From Gemmatimonadota bacterium (GTDB lineage Bacteria; Gemmatimonadota; Gemmatimonadetes; Longimicrobiales; Gaopeijiaceae), in the NCBI GenBank assembly GCA_024638395.1, contig JAHEKK010000200.1:1-6265 (forward strand): DNA of 6,265 nucleotides, written 5' to 3'. Positions 1-6,111 of the stretch are shown one piece after another. The notes under the pieces are model-generated. The model ran no database searches. It saw only the letters and a program-made list of their open reading frames with translations, and had not been told where the DNA came from. The translations under genes were made by a program, and so were the position numbers. Within the stretch, counting starts at the first letter, position 1. Each line of letters starts with the position of its first letter.

Positions 1-2272
1 CGTTCCCGTACACCTCCATCATGGTCGTGACGCCGTAGGCCAGGGGGCCCCGGAAGTACGGCGGGGACTGCTCGACCACGTGGAGGGCGGAGTGCTCGAT
101 GTGGGGGTGGGCATGTGCGTCGACCAGACCCGGAATGATGGTGGTCCCCCGCAGGTCCATTCGCTCGGCGTCGGCAGGAATGCTCAACCCCGCGCCGACC
201 GCCTCGATCCGGCCTCCCCTGACGAGGATGGTGGCCCGCTCCAGAACCTCCCCCTCGGGGTTCATGGTGATGACCCGGGCATTCTCGAGAGCGACGGCAC
301 CCTCCGGTGTCGCCACCGTGTACTCGGTGGCCAGGTCGGTGCGCCGCGCCGTGGATCCCGGCACACGGGCTGCCGTCCAATCGCCGTCGGCGGCAGGGCC
401 CCTCACGTCTTCGGACAGCACGGCGTCCACGGCCTTCTCGTAGAAGCCCGCACCCCTGGTCCAGGAGATGGTGTTTCCGTCAGGGGACCACGTGAGGTAG
501 CCACCGTCTTCCGGGTCTATCCGAGTCCCCGAACCCGCTTGCTCGTATGGCGAGACCGGCGCGGTGGAACCCTCTGCCCGGAAGGGTACCAGGTAGCTCC
601 GGTGATACTCACGGAGGGCGATCCACTGGTATGTGGGGGATACGGCCGCGTCCACTGCGTGGGGGAACCGGTAGAGGATGGCGTCACCCGATCCGTCCAC
701 GGAGATGCGCTTCAAAGCGAGGGCTCCGTCCACGAACTCGGTGTAGTAGATCGCCTCGCCGCCGGCTGAGAACCTCACACTCGGCGGGATCTTGCCGGCA
801 ATGTTCGCGTACTCCAGCGCCTGGCCCTCGATGTCCGTGATGCGTCGCTCGGTGCCGTCGGCATCCCTGACCATCAACTCGAAATGGCTCTCGTTCGTGA
901 GCCAGGTCCCGCGCTGAAGCCCCCCGGAGCCCCTCACATAGGCCACCCGGCTTCCCCCGGGACTCACGGCGATCGACCCGTATTGCGACGGGACTCGGGT
1001 CAGCGTCTCCACGGTCCCGTCGGCTGTCATGCGCACGACCCGGCCCAGGTCCCGGTCGGTCCACGAAGCGAAGTACAGGTCGCCCGTGAGTGGGTCTACG
1101 ACGGGGGAGGTCTCGAGGGCGTCGGAGTTGGTGAGGTTCGTGGGTCCGTCTTCGCCATGGATCCAGAGGTCCCCGAGCGCCTCGGAGATGACCCCACGAG
1201 ACGTTCGTTGGCCCCACCGGTGGGTCCGGGTCCGCGCCCGGCCCGTGTCCAGTGTCTTCGCGTTCTGGATCGTCCGGGAAAGGGTGCGCTGGACCGGGGC
1301 ACGAAAGGGGATGACTCTGATCCTGCCCGTGGACGCGTCGACCGCACGGATCTTCCCTCCCCAGGCCATCAGGATCTCCTCGCCGTCCGGATGCCAGGCC
1401 AGGTTCGGGTGAGGTCCGTAGGCGGACCGGCTGTCCTGACGGTCGTCGTCGAGGCCTGTGACGAGAACCCGCTCCGCCCGCGTCTCCATCTCCTGGAGGA
1501 TCACCCGCGTGCCTTCGAGATCCCGGTTGAGGTAGGCCAGTCGTCGACCGTCTGGTGAAGGGGTGGGTTGAAAGGCCCCTCCGGGACGGTCGATGTAGGT
1601 GTACGGCTCCGTGTCGCCGTTCCTGACGATCTCGATTCTGGATCCACCGGCCGGTACGACGTAGGGGTTGAAGCCGAAGGGATAGGTGGCTTCGGCCTGG
1701 TGCTCAAAGACCACGTCCCCCGAGCCGGGGATGGTCAGGGCACCGTTCACGGGTCCGTTGCCCTGTACCCAGATCCTGGACTCCCCGGTCGTGAAAGCGG
1801 CGAGGTGGAAGGGGATGCCGTCGCCGGACACTCCGGCCAGGATTGTCCGGCCGCCGTCCGTCCATGTGGGACGGTGGACGTTTCGCCCCGGCGGGCCCGG
1901 TACGGCCGTCAGGTCTCCCGTGGTCCGGTCCAATACCCAGACGGCGTGGGAGCCGCTCCGGTCCGAGGAAAAGGCAAGACGGTCCCCGGCGGGACTGTAG
2001 CGGGGCGACAGGTTCCACGAGCGGCCCGACGTGAGGGGAGTGGCCGTACCGCCTTCGAAAGGCATCTCGTAGATCGTGCCCAACAGGTCGAAGGCGATCC
2101 GTGACCCGTCAGGGGAAACGTCGACGCTCATCCAGGTGCCCTCCTCCGCGGTAAAGGAGAGAAGCTCGGATGGGCCGGTGGGGGTCTCGACACTCCACGG
2201 GTCCTGTTGAGCCGTCAACGGCGTGTGGAGAACGAAGACTGCGGACGCGAACCAGACTAGACGATGACGCAC
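1..2272 (-). CDS. Secreted PD40/TolB-like beta-propeller amidohydrolase (C-terminus outside window)
   Basis: Translating the minus strand gives 757 uninterrupted codons that run off the left edge. The protein starts MRHRLVWFASAVFVLHTPLT and then AQQDPW, a signal peptide with a likely cut after TAQ or nearby. Propeller blades of the TolB/PD40 type follow, with 'SPDG-R-AF' style motifs near residues 53-61, 93-101, 238-247, 293-297, 437-445, 498-510 and 596-599 and weaker ones near 137, 393 and 547. An amidohydrolase domain begins near residue 660 (LENARVITM, then GGRIEAVGAG). It reaches the first metal motif in IIPGLVDAHAHPH, with H720 and H722 as ligands. Proteins of this architecture are usually about 1,050-1,100 residues, so roughly 300 residues with the other metal ligands are missing here. 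It is probably a periplasmic or secreted metal-dependent hydrolase; the substrate is unknown. GTG is the only usable start, since no start codon lies between it and the upstream in-frame stop at 2327-2329. Confidence 0.93.
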   Translation of the reverse strand, partial: MRHRLVWFASAVFVLHTPLTAQQDPWSVETPTGPSELLSFTAEEGTWMSVDVSPDGSRIAFDLLGTIYEMPFEGGTATPLTSGRSWNLSPRYSPAGDRLAFSSDRSGSHAVWVLDRTTGDLTAVPGPPGRNVHRPTWTDGGRTILAGVSGDGIPFHLAAFTTGESRIWVQGNGPVNGALTIPGSGDVVFEHQAEATYPFGFNPYVVPAGGSRIEIVRNGDTEPYTYIDRPGGAFQPTPSPDGRRLAYLNRDLEGTRVILQEMETRAERVLVTGLDDDRQDSRSAYGPHPNLAWHPDGEEILMAWGGKIRAVDASTGRIRVIPFRAPVQRTLSRTIQNAKTLDTGRARTRTHRWGQRTSRGVISEALGDLWIHGEDGPTNLTNSDALETSPVVDPLTGDLYFASWTDRDLGRVVRMTADGTVETLTRVPSQYGSIAVSPGGSRVAYVRGSGGLQRGTWLTNESHFELMVRDADGTERRITDIEGQALEYANIAGKIPPSVRFSAGGEAIYYTEFVDGALALKRISVDGSGDAILYRFPHAVDAAVSPTYQWIALREYHRSYLVPFRAEGSTAPVSPYEQAGSGTRIDPEDGGYLTWSPDGNTISWTRGAGFYEKAVDAVLSEDVRGPAADGDWTAARVPGSTARRTDLATEYTVATPEGAVALENARVITMNPEGEVLERATILVRGGRIEAVGAGLSIPADAERMDLRGTTIIPGLVDAHAHPHIEHSALHVVEQSPPYFRGPLAYGVTTMMEVYGN

Positions 2273-2276
2273 GAGG

Positions 2277-2281
2277 CCTCC
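2277..2281 (-). promoter_or_regulatory. Ribosome binding site of the propeller-amidohydrolase gene
   Basis: On the minus strand GGAGG lies four bases before the GTG at 2272-2270. The spacing is short but acceptable. Together with the signal peptide that begins directly at this codon, it supports the GTG start. Confidence 0.6.
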
Positions 2282-2390
2282 AGTGTGACCCTCTCCCCGG
2301 AGGGCCCGGATACGATGGCGTTTCCGCTATTCTGGGGCAGGTGGGCCGAAGACGCACATTGCCGCTGCCGCCCGTCCGATGCCCCGAGGC

Positions 2391-2396
2391 GAGGAG
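2391..2396 (+). promoter_or_regulatory. rof: Ribosome binding site that sets the rof start
   Basis: GAGGAG lies five bases before the ATG at 2402. The reading frame stays open upstream to an ATG at 2264, but this site and the position of the Rof motif both favour the start at 2402. Confidence 0.8.
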
Positions 2397-2401
2397 AAGA
2401 C

Positions 2402-2677
2402 ATGGCCGACAGGTATGTTCCCGTGGACTGCGCGTTCCACGACCGGCTCGAGGACGCCGTCGTTCGCAGGAGGTCCTGCCGGATTCTCTACCTCGAGGAG
2501 GACGGGGCCGAGCGGGAGGTTACGACCCGAATCGTGGACGTCTGGACCCGGGGCGAGGAGGAATTCGTCAAGCTGGAAACCGGGACCGTCGTGCGCCTCG
2601 ACCGCTTGTCCAGGGTGGAGCCGGACCTGCCCTCATCGCACGGCTCCGGCCCCAGAGATGGAGGCGGGCGTGGCTGA
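2402..2677 (+). CDS. rof: Rof/YaeO-like Rho-binding antiterminator
   Basis: This 91-residue protein starts MADRYVPVDCAFHDRLEDAV. That matches the N-terminal signature of E. coli Rof (YaeO), Y-x-P-[IV]-[ND]-C-x3-D-x-L-E-x-A, with the same residue numbers: Y5, P7, C10, D14, L16, E17 and A19. The middle (CRILYLEEDGAEREV, then FVKLETGTVVRLDRLSRVE) fits the small beta-barrel, including the late V-R-L-D-[RK]-[LI] strand. Known Rof proteins are about 85 residues long, bind the RNA-binding domain of Rho and reduce Rho-dependent termination in the cytoplasm. Residues 77-91 form an extra Gly/Ser-rich, probably disordered tail. The stop codon overlaps the start of the DinB-family gene, so the two are very likely co-transcribed and translationally coupled. 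The family call is from recalled motif similarity; binding to this organism's Rho is inferred. Confidence 0.82.
   Translation: MADRYVPVDCAFHDRLEDAVVRRRSCRILYLEEDGAEREVTTRIVDVWTRGEEEFVKLETGTVVRLDRLSRVEPDLPSSHGSGPRDGGGRG
2660..2664 (+). promoter_or_regulatory. Ribosome binding site inside rof that sets the DinB-family start
   Basis: GGAGG lies five bases before the GTG at 2670. The alternative in-frame ATG at 2658 has no Shine-Dalgarno sequence at a useful distance and overlaps this site, so the GTG is preferred. The site lies within the last codons of rof. Confidence 0.65.
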
Positions 2678-3200
2678 AGCCTGGCTGAGCGGACCCATCG
2701 ACGGGGTGCCCGAGCGTCTGATGCCCGTCGCCCACTCCCTGGTCGACGCCAAGGGGGAGATCGAAACCGCCAGAGGTCTCGATCCGGGTCGACTCTGGAT
2801 GCGTCCGGCGGGTGTCGCCTCCGTGGGCTTCCATCTGCGCCACATTCCCGGTGCCATCGACCGGCTGCTCACCTATGCGAGGGGTGAGCCCTTGAGTCCG
2901 GAACAGAGAGCCTACCTCGAGGCCGAGTCGGAATCAGGCGACCCACCGGAGGGGAGCGAAGTCCTGGTGGACCGGGCTCTCCAATCCATCGACTCGGCCC
3001 TCGACGTTCTGCGCAGCATACCCGGGACGTCGCTCCTCGAAGCCCGATCCGTCGGGAGGGCTGGCCTGCCAAGCACTGTCCAAGGCCTGCTCTTTCATGC
3101 AGCGGAGCATACACGGCGCCACTGTGGCCAGCTCATCGTGACGGCGAAGGTCGTTCGCGCCGCTTCGATTCAGGGTGGCGGAGTAGAGGTGTCGAGCTAG
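2670..3200 (+). CDS. DinB-family four-helix metalloprotein
   Basis: This 176-residue protein has the hallmarks of the DinB/YfiT-like four-helix bundle. The first signature is VGFHLRHIPGAIDRLLTYAR (residues 52-71), with H55 and H58. The second is LFHAAEHTRRHCGQ (141-154), with H143, H147 and H151 spaced one helical turn apart. In this superfamily a histidine from the first segment and two from the later HxxxH helix normally bind a divalent metal, so the ligand set looks intact. Some members are DNA-damage induced and others are thiol-dependent transferases, so the family name does not establish a reaction. There is no signal peptide; the protein should be cytoplasmic. It starts with GTG inside the end of rof (8-base overlap, GTGGCTGA), indicating translational coupling. 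Starting at ATG 2658 would add four residues. The stop overlaps that of the convergent lipoprotein gene. Confidence 0.88.
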   Translation: MAEAWLSGPIDGVPERLMPVAHSLVDAKGEIETARGLDPGRLWMRPAGVASVGFHLRHIPGAIDRLLTYARGEPLSPEQRAYLEAESESGDPPEGSEVLVDRALQSIDSALDVLRSIPGTSLLEARSVGRAGLPSTVQGLLFHAAEHTRRHCGQLIVTAKVVRAASIQGGGVEVSS

Positions 3201-4519
3201 GGTATAGTCCGCAGAATGCTCCCGTAGACCCGGTCCGCAAAGCTCGCTGCCAGCTCGTCCACGAGTAGCCGCTCGATGACCCGACGCTGGTCCCGAAGAG
3301 TTGCCGGATCGAAGAGCGCCTTCTGGGACGGGGAGAGGTTCAGGAACGTGGAGTTTCCGTTGAAGGAGCCGTACTGGACCGGACCGCCCACGGTCCAGGC
3401 GAAGGTTCCCTCGTCCACCAGCTCGCGGGAGGCCCGGTTCATCACCGTGTAGATGATCTGCGCCGTCATCTCCAACGTGGCGTCCACCGCGGCGAATGCG
3501 GTGTCCACGTCCACCGGTCGCCGCTTGTCGCGAAGCGTTGCGGTCTGCCGGGTCTCCCTGACGTTCTTTTCGACCTCGCTGAAGTCCGCCAGCTCGGCGA
3601 CCACGATGAGGTCGGCGTCCGTCAGGTCTCCCAGCTCGCTGAGGATCAAGGCTCCCGACGGTAGAGCGTCGATTCCGGCGATTCGCATGATGCGCCGAAG
3701 GTCACTGGGATCCACCGTTTCGATGAAGGGGGGTGGGTGACTCCAGTAGTCAAAGAGAAGGGCACTCTCCAGGTCTCCGGCGAATCCGTCCGGGGCGTTG
3801 TGGCCGTTCTCCACCACGAAGACGGGCAGGAACGCCGCGCTTACGGTACCGAGGACAAACGCTTCCTCCCGCATCTCGAAGGCTCGCTGACCGTCTTCGC
3901 TGTTCTCGGACAGGAGCCCCAGGGCTTTGTCGAACCGCCCCGCCGCCGACCGGTAGTGACCGCGGTCCATGTCCGCTTCCCCCCAGGAGGCCCAGGTGCG
4001 GCCTTGAACCTCGTCGATATCCCACTGGAGCTCGGTCTCTCTGGCGTAGCGACGGGCACGCTCGTAGCTGTCGATGGCCAGTCCGTAGTTCCCTCGGGCA
4101 GCCTGGTTGTCTCCCAGCAAGCGGAGCTCGTCCACGGCCGACCGGTCGACGGACATCCGGAACGTGCCGTAGTCCTCGGGCACCCGGATGTTCACCCGGA
4201 CTGCCCGGGCCCGGGCCCGAAGCCGGTCTACCGCATCCAGCGTCTGGCTGGCCTCGGCGTAGTCTTCACGATCGGCCGATTCGCGGGCATAGCCCACGTA
4301 TTCGTCCACGGCCATCCCACCAGCTCTTGCCAGGCCGTCTCGGGCGCCGGGGAAGCTCTGGTCGTCGTTGAGGACTCGGATGTACTCGCTGGCCGCGTCT
4401 TCGTAGAAGCCCTGGTCGGCGAGTTGCTCAGCAGTGGCATACCGCTCCTCGGTGCTTGTACAGGCCGCGAGGGCGGTGGCAAGGAGCATACAGGCGGTGA
4501 TCAGTCGTCGGTTGGCCAT
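3197..4519 (-). CDS. TPR-containing lipoprotein with CsgG/LpoB-like C-terminal domain
   Basis: This 440-residue protein starts MANRRLITACMLLATALAAC, a lipoprotein signal peptide with lipobox L-A-A-C and lipidation at C20. Four TPR-like helical hairpins follow at about residues 26-62, 69-101, 128-160 and 173-205, each with the small-residue pattern of the fold (for example GNYGLAIDSYERA and GHYRSAAGRFDKAL). A hydrophobic stretch near 222-236 leads into a mixed alpha/beta domain to about residue 433. This begins LPVFVVENG, has a helix around DPSDLRRIMRIAG and a strand DADLIVVAELADF. That order recalls the CsgG/LpoB/TolB-N type of periplasmic domain; this is inference from pattern, not a firm family match. 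It is most likely an outer-membrane or periplasm-facing scaffold or assembly protein. No enzyme motif is visible. The Shine-Dalgarno sequence is weak (only GGGA about ten bases upstream). The gene appears monocistronic within the window. Confidence 0.85.
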   Translation of the reverse strand: MANRRLITACMLLATALAACTSTEERYATAEQLADQGFYEDAASEYIRVLNDDQSFPGARDGLARAGGMAVDEYVGYARESADREDYAEASQTLDAVDRLRARARAVRVNIRVPEDYGTFRMSVDRSAVDELRLLGDNQAARGNYGLAIDSYERARRYARETELQWDIDEVQGRTWASWGEADMDRGHYRSAAGRFDKALGLLSENSEDGQRAFEMREEAFVLGTVSAAFLPVFVVENGHNAPDGFAGDLESALLFDYWSHPPPFIETVDPSDLRRIMRIAGIDALPSGALILSELGDLTDADLIVVAELADFSEVEKNVRETRQTATLRDKRRPVDVDTAFAAVDATLEMTAQIIYTVMNRASRELVDEGTFAWTVGGPVQYGSFNGNSTFLNLSPSQKALFDPATLRDQRRVIERLLVDELAASFADRVYGSILRTIP

Positions 4520-4552
4520 TTGTTCAGTCCCGGGGAGTAGTCGCTTCTATTC

Positions 4553-4571
4553 AAGAATCGGGCGCTGAGCG
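4553..4571 (+). repeat. Left copy of 19-bp direct repeat with palindromic core (operator-like)
   Basis: The sequence is AAGA-ATC-GGGCGCTGAGCG. Its last 12 bases recur exactly at 4671-4682 and the AAGA recurs at the same offset, so 16 of 19 positions match. The core CGCTGAGCG is a perfect inverted repeat around a single G (CGCT-G-AGCG), the symmetry expected of a dimeric regulator's site. This copy lies 34-52 bases upstream of the lipoprotein start codon, near where a promoter would be expected. Confidence 0.6.
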
Positions 4572-4588
4572 GGGCTCCTGAACGTTTG

Positions 4589-4603
4589 GGGGGTCGGTCC
4601 CCC
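4589..4603. repeat. G5/C5 inverted repeat with five-base loop
   Basis: GGGGG-TCGGT-CCCCC could form a short but very GC-rich hairpin between the two direct-repeat copies. No T-run follows on either strand (the plus strand continues CGGCCTGG), so it is not a standard intrinsic terminator. It may be a leader structure or simply a product of base composition. Confidence 0.4.
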
Positions 4604-4663
4604 GGCCTGGTGGCCTCGGCGCGGGCTGCTGGGTAGCTTGCCGACTCCGGCGGGTCCACGGCT

Positions 4664-4682
4664 AAGAGGAGGGCGCTGAGCG
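4664..4682 (+). repeat. Right copy of 19-bp direct repeat with palindromic core, overlapping the ribosome binding site
   Basis: The sequence is AAGA-GGA-GGGCGCTGAGCG, in the same orientation as the left copy and 111 bases from it. It ends one base before the ATG at 4684 and covers the AGGAGGG ribosome binding site. A protein bound here would sit over the translation start region in DNA. Alternatively, one copy may be a duplicated leader segment. Confidence 0.6.
4667..4673 (+). promoter_or_regulatory. Ribosome binding site of the first amidohydrolase
   Basis: AGGAGGG is a strong Shine-Dalgarno sequence, but it lies ten bases before the ATG, slightly longer than usual. The spacer is the palindromic core of the right direct repeat, so repeat and translation signal are interleaved. 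Confidence 0.6.
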
Positions 4683-4683
4683 T

Positions 4684-6111
4684 ATGGAGTTCGAGCGGCG
4701 GAGCCTGGCCGGGCTCCTTGCGGTCCTCACAGGAGTGTGGGGGTGTGGGGCAGCTGCGGGGACGGGTGGAGCCCCGGCTCCCGTGGGCGATCTTGAATCG
4801 GTCTCTCTACAGGAGGTGCTGACCGACCCCTTTCCCTCCACCTATCAGGCGTTCCCTTCCGAGCCCACGGTCATCCGCGGCGCCACCATCCTGACCGGGA
4901 CCGGTGAGCGGATCGAGGGGGGCACCGTCGTCCTCCAGGGCGGGAAGATCCAGGCCGTCGGAGTCGAAGTGGCGGTTCCGGCCACGGCCCGCATGGTCGA
5001 CGGATCGGGCAAGTTCGTGACCCCGGGCATCATCGACACCCACAGCCACCTGGGGGTCTACGCATCGCCGGGAATCGAATCCCAGCAGGACGGGAACGAG
5101 ATCACTGCCCCGAATACGGCCCAGGTGTGGGCCGAACACTCGATCTGGCCTCATGACCCGGGATTTGCCACGGCCCTGGCCGGCGGGATCACTGCGCTTC
5201 AGATCCTCCCGGGCTCCGCCAACCTGTTCGGCGGCCGCGGGGTGACCCTCAAGAACGTGCCGTCCAGAACCTATCAGGGGATGAAGTTTCCGGGGGCTCC
5301 CCACGCATTGAAGATGGCGTGCGGTGAGAACCCGAAGCGGGTGTACGGCGGACAGGGTCGGGCTCCGAGCTCGGCCATGGCGAATGTGGCCGGATACCGG
5401 GCCGATTGGGCTCGAGCCCAGGAGTATCGGCGGCAGTGGCAGAAATGGGTGCTGGATGGGTCGGATCCGGCAACCCGGCCTGCCAGGAACCTCCAGCTCG
5501 AGACGCTGGTGGGGGTGCTCGAAGGCCAGATCCGCATCCACAATCACTGCTACCGGGCCGACGAGATGGCGACGATGATCGACATCGCCGGTGAGTTCGG
5601 GTACTCGATCGCGTCCTTCCACCATGCGGTCGAGGCGTACAAGGTCCGCGACCTCCTGCGGGAGGCGGACATCTGCGCGTCCATGTGGGCCGATTGGTGG
5701 GGCTTCAAGCTCGAGGCCTACGACGGGATCCAGCAGAATGTGGCCCTGGTCCATGCCGATGGTGGTTGCGCTATCGTGCACTCGGACGACGCCCAGGGCA
5801 TCCAGCGGCTCAATCAGGAGTCGGCGAAGGTGATGAGAGCCGCGGCGGAGATGGGCCTCGAGATTCCCGAGGAACAGGCAATCCGCTGGATCACCCAGAA
5901 CCCCGCCCGCGCCATGGGGATCGACGACGTGACGGGGACTCTGGAACCGGGGAAGAATGCCGACGTGGTGTTGTGGTCGGGGAGTCCCTTCAGCGTGTAC
6001 TCCAAAGCCGAGCGCGTCTACGTGGACGGAGCCCTGCTCTACGACCGTGAAGCGGAGGACCCCCTCCTCTACGGCGACTTCATGGTCCGGCAGCCCGGGA
6101 GGAATCCATGA
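4684..6111 (+). CDS. Exported imidazolonepropionase-like amidohydrolase (first of tandem pair)
   Basis: This 475-residue metal-dependent hydrolase has an export signal (ERRSLAGLLAVLTGVWGCG). C21 lies in a possible but atypical lipobox, V-W-G-C, so it may be a lipoprotein. The amidohydrolase fold starts near residue 63 (VIRGATILTGTGERIEGG). Visible metal-site candidates are H120 and H122 in TPGIIDTHSH, H286 and H288 in IHNHCY, H313/H314 in FHHAVEAYK and D368/D369 in HSDDAQGI. K210 in HALKMACGENPKR is a candidate bridging lysine. The C-terminus has the usual return to the beta-sandwich (GTLEPGKNADVVLWSGSPF). The length suits a single full domain. Members of this broad group hydrolyse amide or peptide-like bonds or open rings, often without a known substrate. 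It probably acts in the periplasm. Its stop overlaps the start of the next amidohydrolase, so the two form an operon. Confidence 0.92.
   Translation: MEFERRSLAGLLAVLTGVWGCGAAAGTGGAPAPVGDLESVSLQEVLTDPFPSTYQAFPSEPTVIRGATILTGTGERIEGGTVVLQGGKIQAVGVEVAVPATARMVDGSGKFVTPGIIDTHSHLGVYASPGIESQQDGNEITAPNTAQVWAEHSIWPHDPGFATALAGGITALQILPGSANLFGGRGVTLKNVPSRTYQGMKFPGAPHALKMACGENPKRVYGGQGRAPSSAMANVAGYRADWARAQEYRRQWQKWVLDGSDPATRPARNLQLETLVGVLEGQIRIHNHCYRADEMATMIDIAGEFGYSIASFHHAVEAYKVRDLLREADICASMWADWWGFKLEAYDGIQQNVALVHADGGCAIVHSDDAQGIQRLNQESAKVMRAAAEMGLEIPEEQAIRWITQNPARAMGIDDVTGTLEPGKNADVVLWSGSPFSVYSKAERVYVDGALLYDREAEDPLLYGDFMVRQPGRNP
6097..6102 (+). promoter_or_regulatory. Ribosome binding site of the second amidohydrolase
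   Basis: GGGAGG lies five bases before the ATG at 6108 and within the last codons of the upstream gene. It supports both the chosen start and coupled translation. Confidence 0.75.

Larger units (their letters stand above)
2273..2401. promoter_or_regulatory. Divergent intergenic region between the propeller-amidohydrolase and rof genes
   Basis: This 129-bp spacer separates two genes transcribed away from each other, so it must hold both promoters or be crossed by a longer transcript. I found no convincing -35/-10 pair on either strand. TACGAT at 2311-2316 and TATTCT at 2328-2333 are the closest -10-like hexamers for the rof direction, but neither has a good partner at normal spacing. Two CCCGGA hexamers (2296-2301 and 2305-2310) are nine bases apart; this is weak in such GC-rich DNA. 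The call rests on gene orientation alone. Confidence 0.35.
4520..4683. promoter_or_regulatory. Divergent intergenic region between the lipoprotein and amidohydrolase operon
   Basis: This 164-bp non-coding spacer should carry the promoters of both flanking units. It contains a 19-bp imperfect direct repeat near each end and a short G/C hairpin between them, described separately. I found no good sigma-70 type -35/-10 pair on either strand. On the minus strand TTGAAT just downstream of the left repeat is the nearest -10-like hexamer, and it has no matching -35. Confidence 0.45.

Noticed and set aside
80..769. Long plus-strand open frame (229 codons) opposite the propeller-amidohydrolase
   Set aside because: It is antisense to a clearly recognisable protein, has composition typical of GC-rich shadow frames, and shows no domain motif.
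884..1558. Plus-strand open frame (224 codons) opposite the same gene
   Set aside because: It is a shadow of the propeller region; no recognisable protein features.
2296..2310. Two CCCGGA hexamers nine bases apart as possible operator half-sites
   Set aside because: They are too short and GC-rich to stand out from background in this DNA.
2264..2401. Upstream extension of rof to the ATG at 2264
   Set aside because: The extra 46 residues match nothing in Rof, overlap the start of the divergent gene and have no better ribosome binding site than the one before 2402.
2379..2669. Upstream extension of the DinB-family frame to 2379
   Set aside because: It would overlap all of rof in another frame; the extension is Arg/Ser/Thr-rich shadow sequence and DinB homology starts after about 2670.
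3150..3260. Possible bidirectional terminator at the convergent junction
   Set aside because: No stable stem followed by a T-run could be found on either strand.
3737..4540. Plus-strand open frame (267 codons) antisense to the lipoprotein gene
   Set aside because: The minus-strand frame has a lipobox, TPR pattern and sensible composition; the antisense frame has none of these and runs past the real start into the spacer.
4807..5781. Minus-strand open frame (324 codons) opposite the first amidohydrolase
   Set aside because: It is antisense to a gene with conserved metal motifs and has no domain signature of its own.
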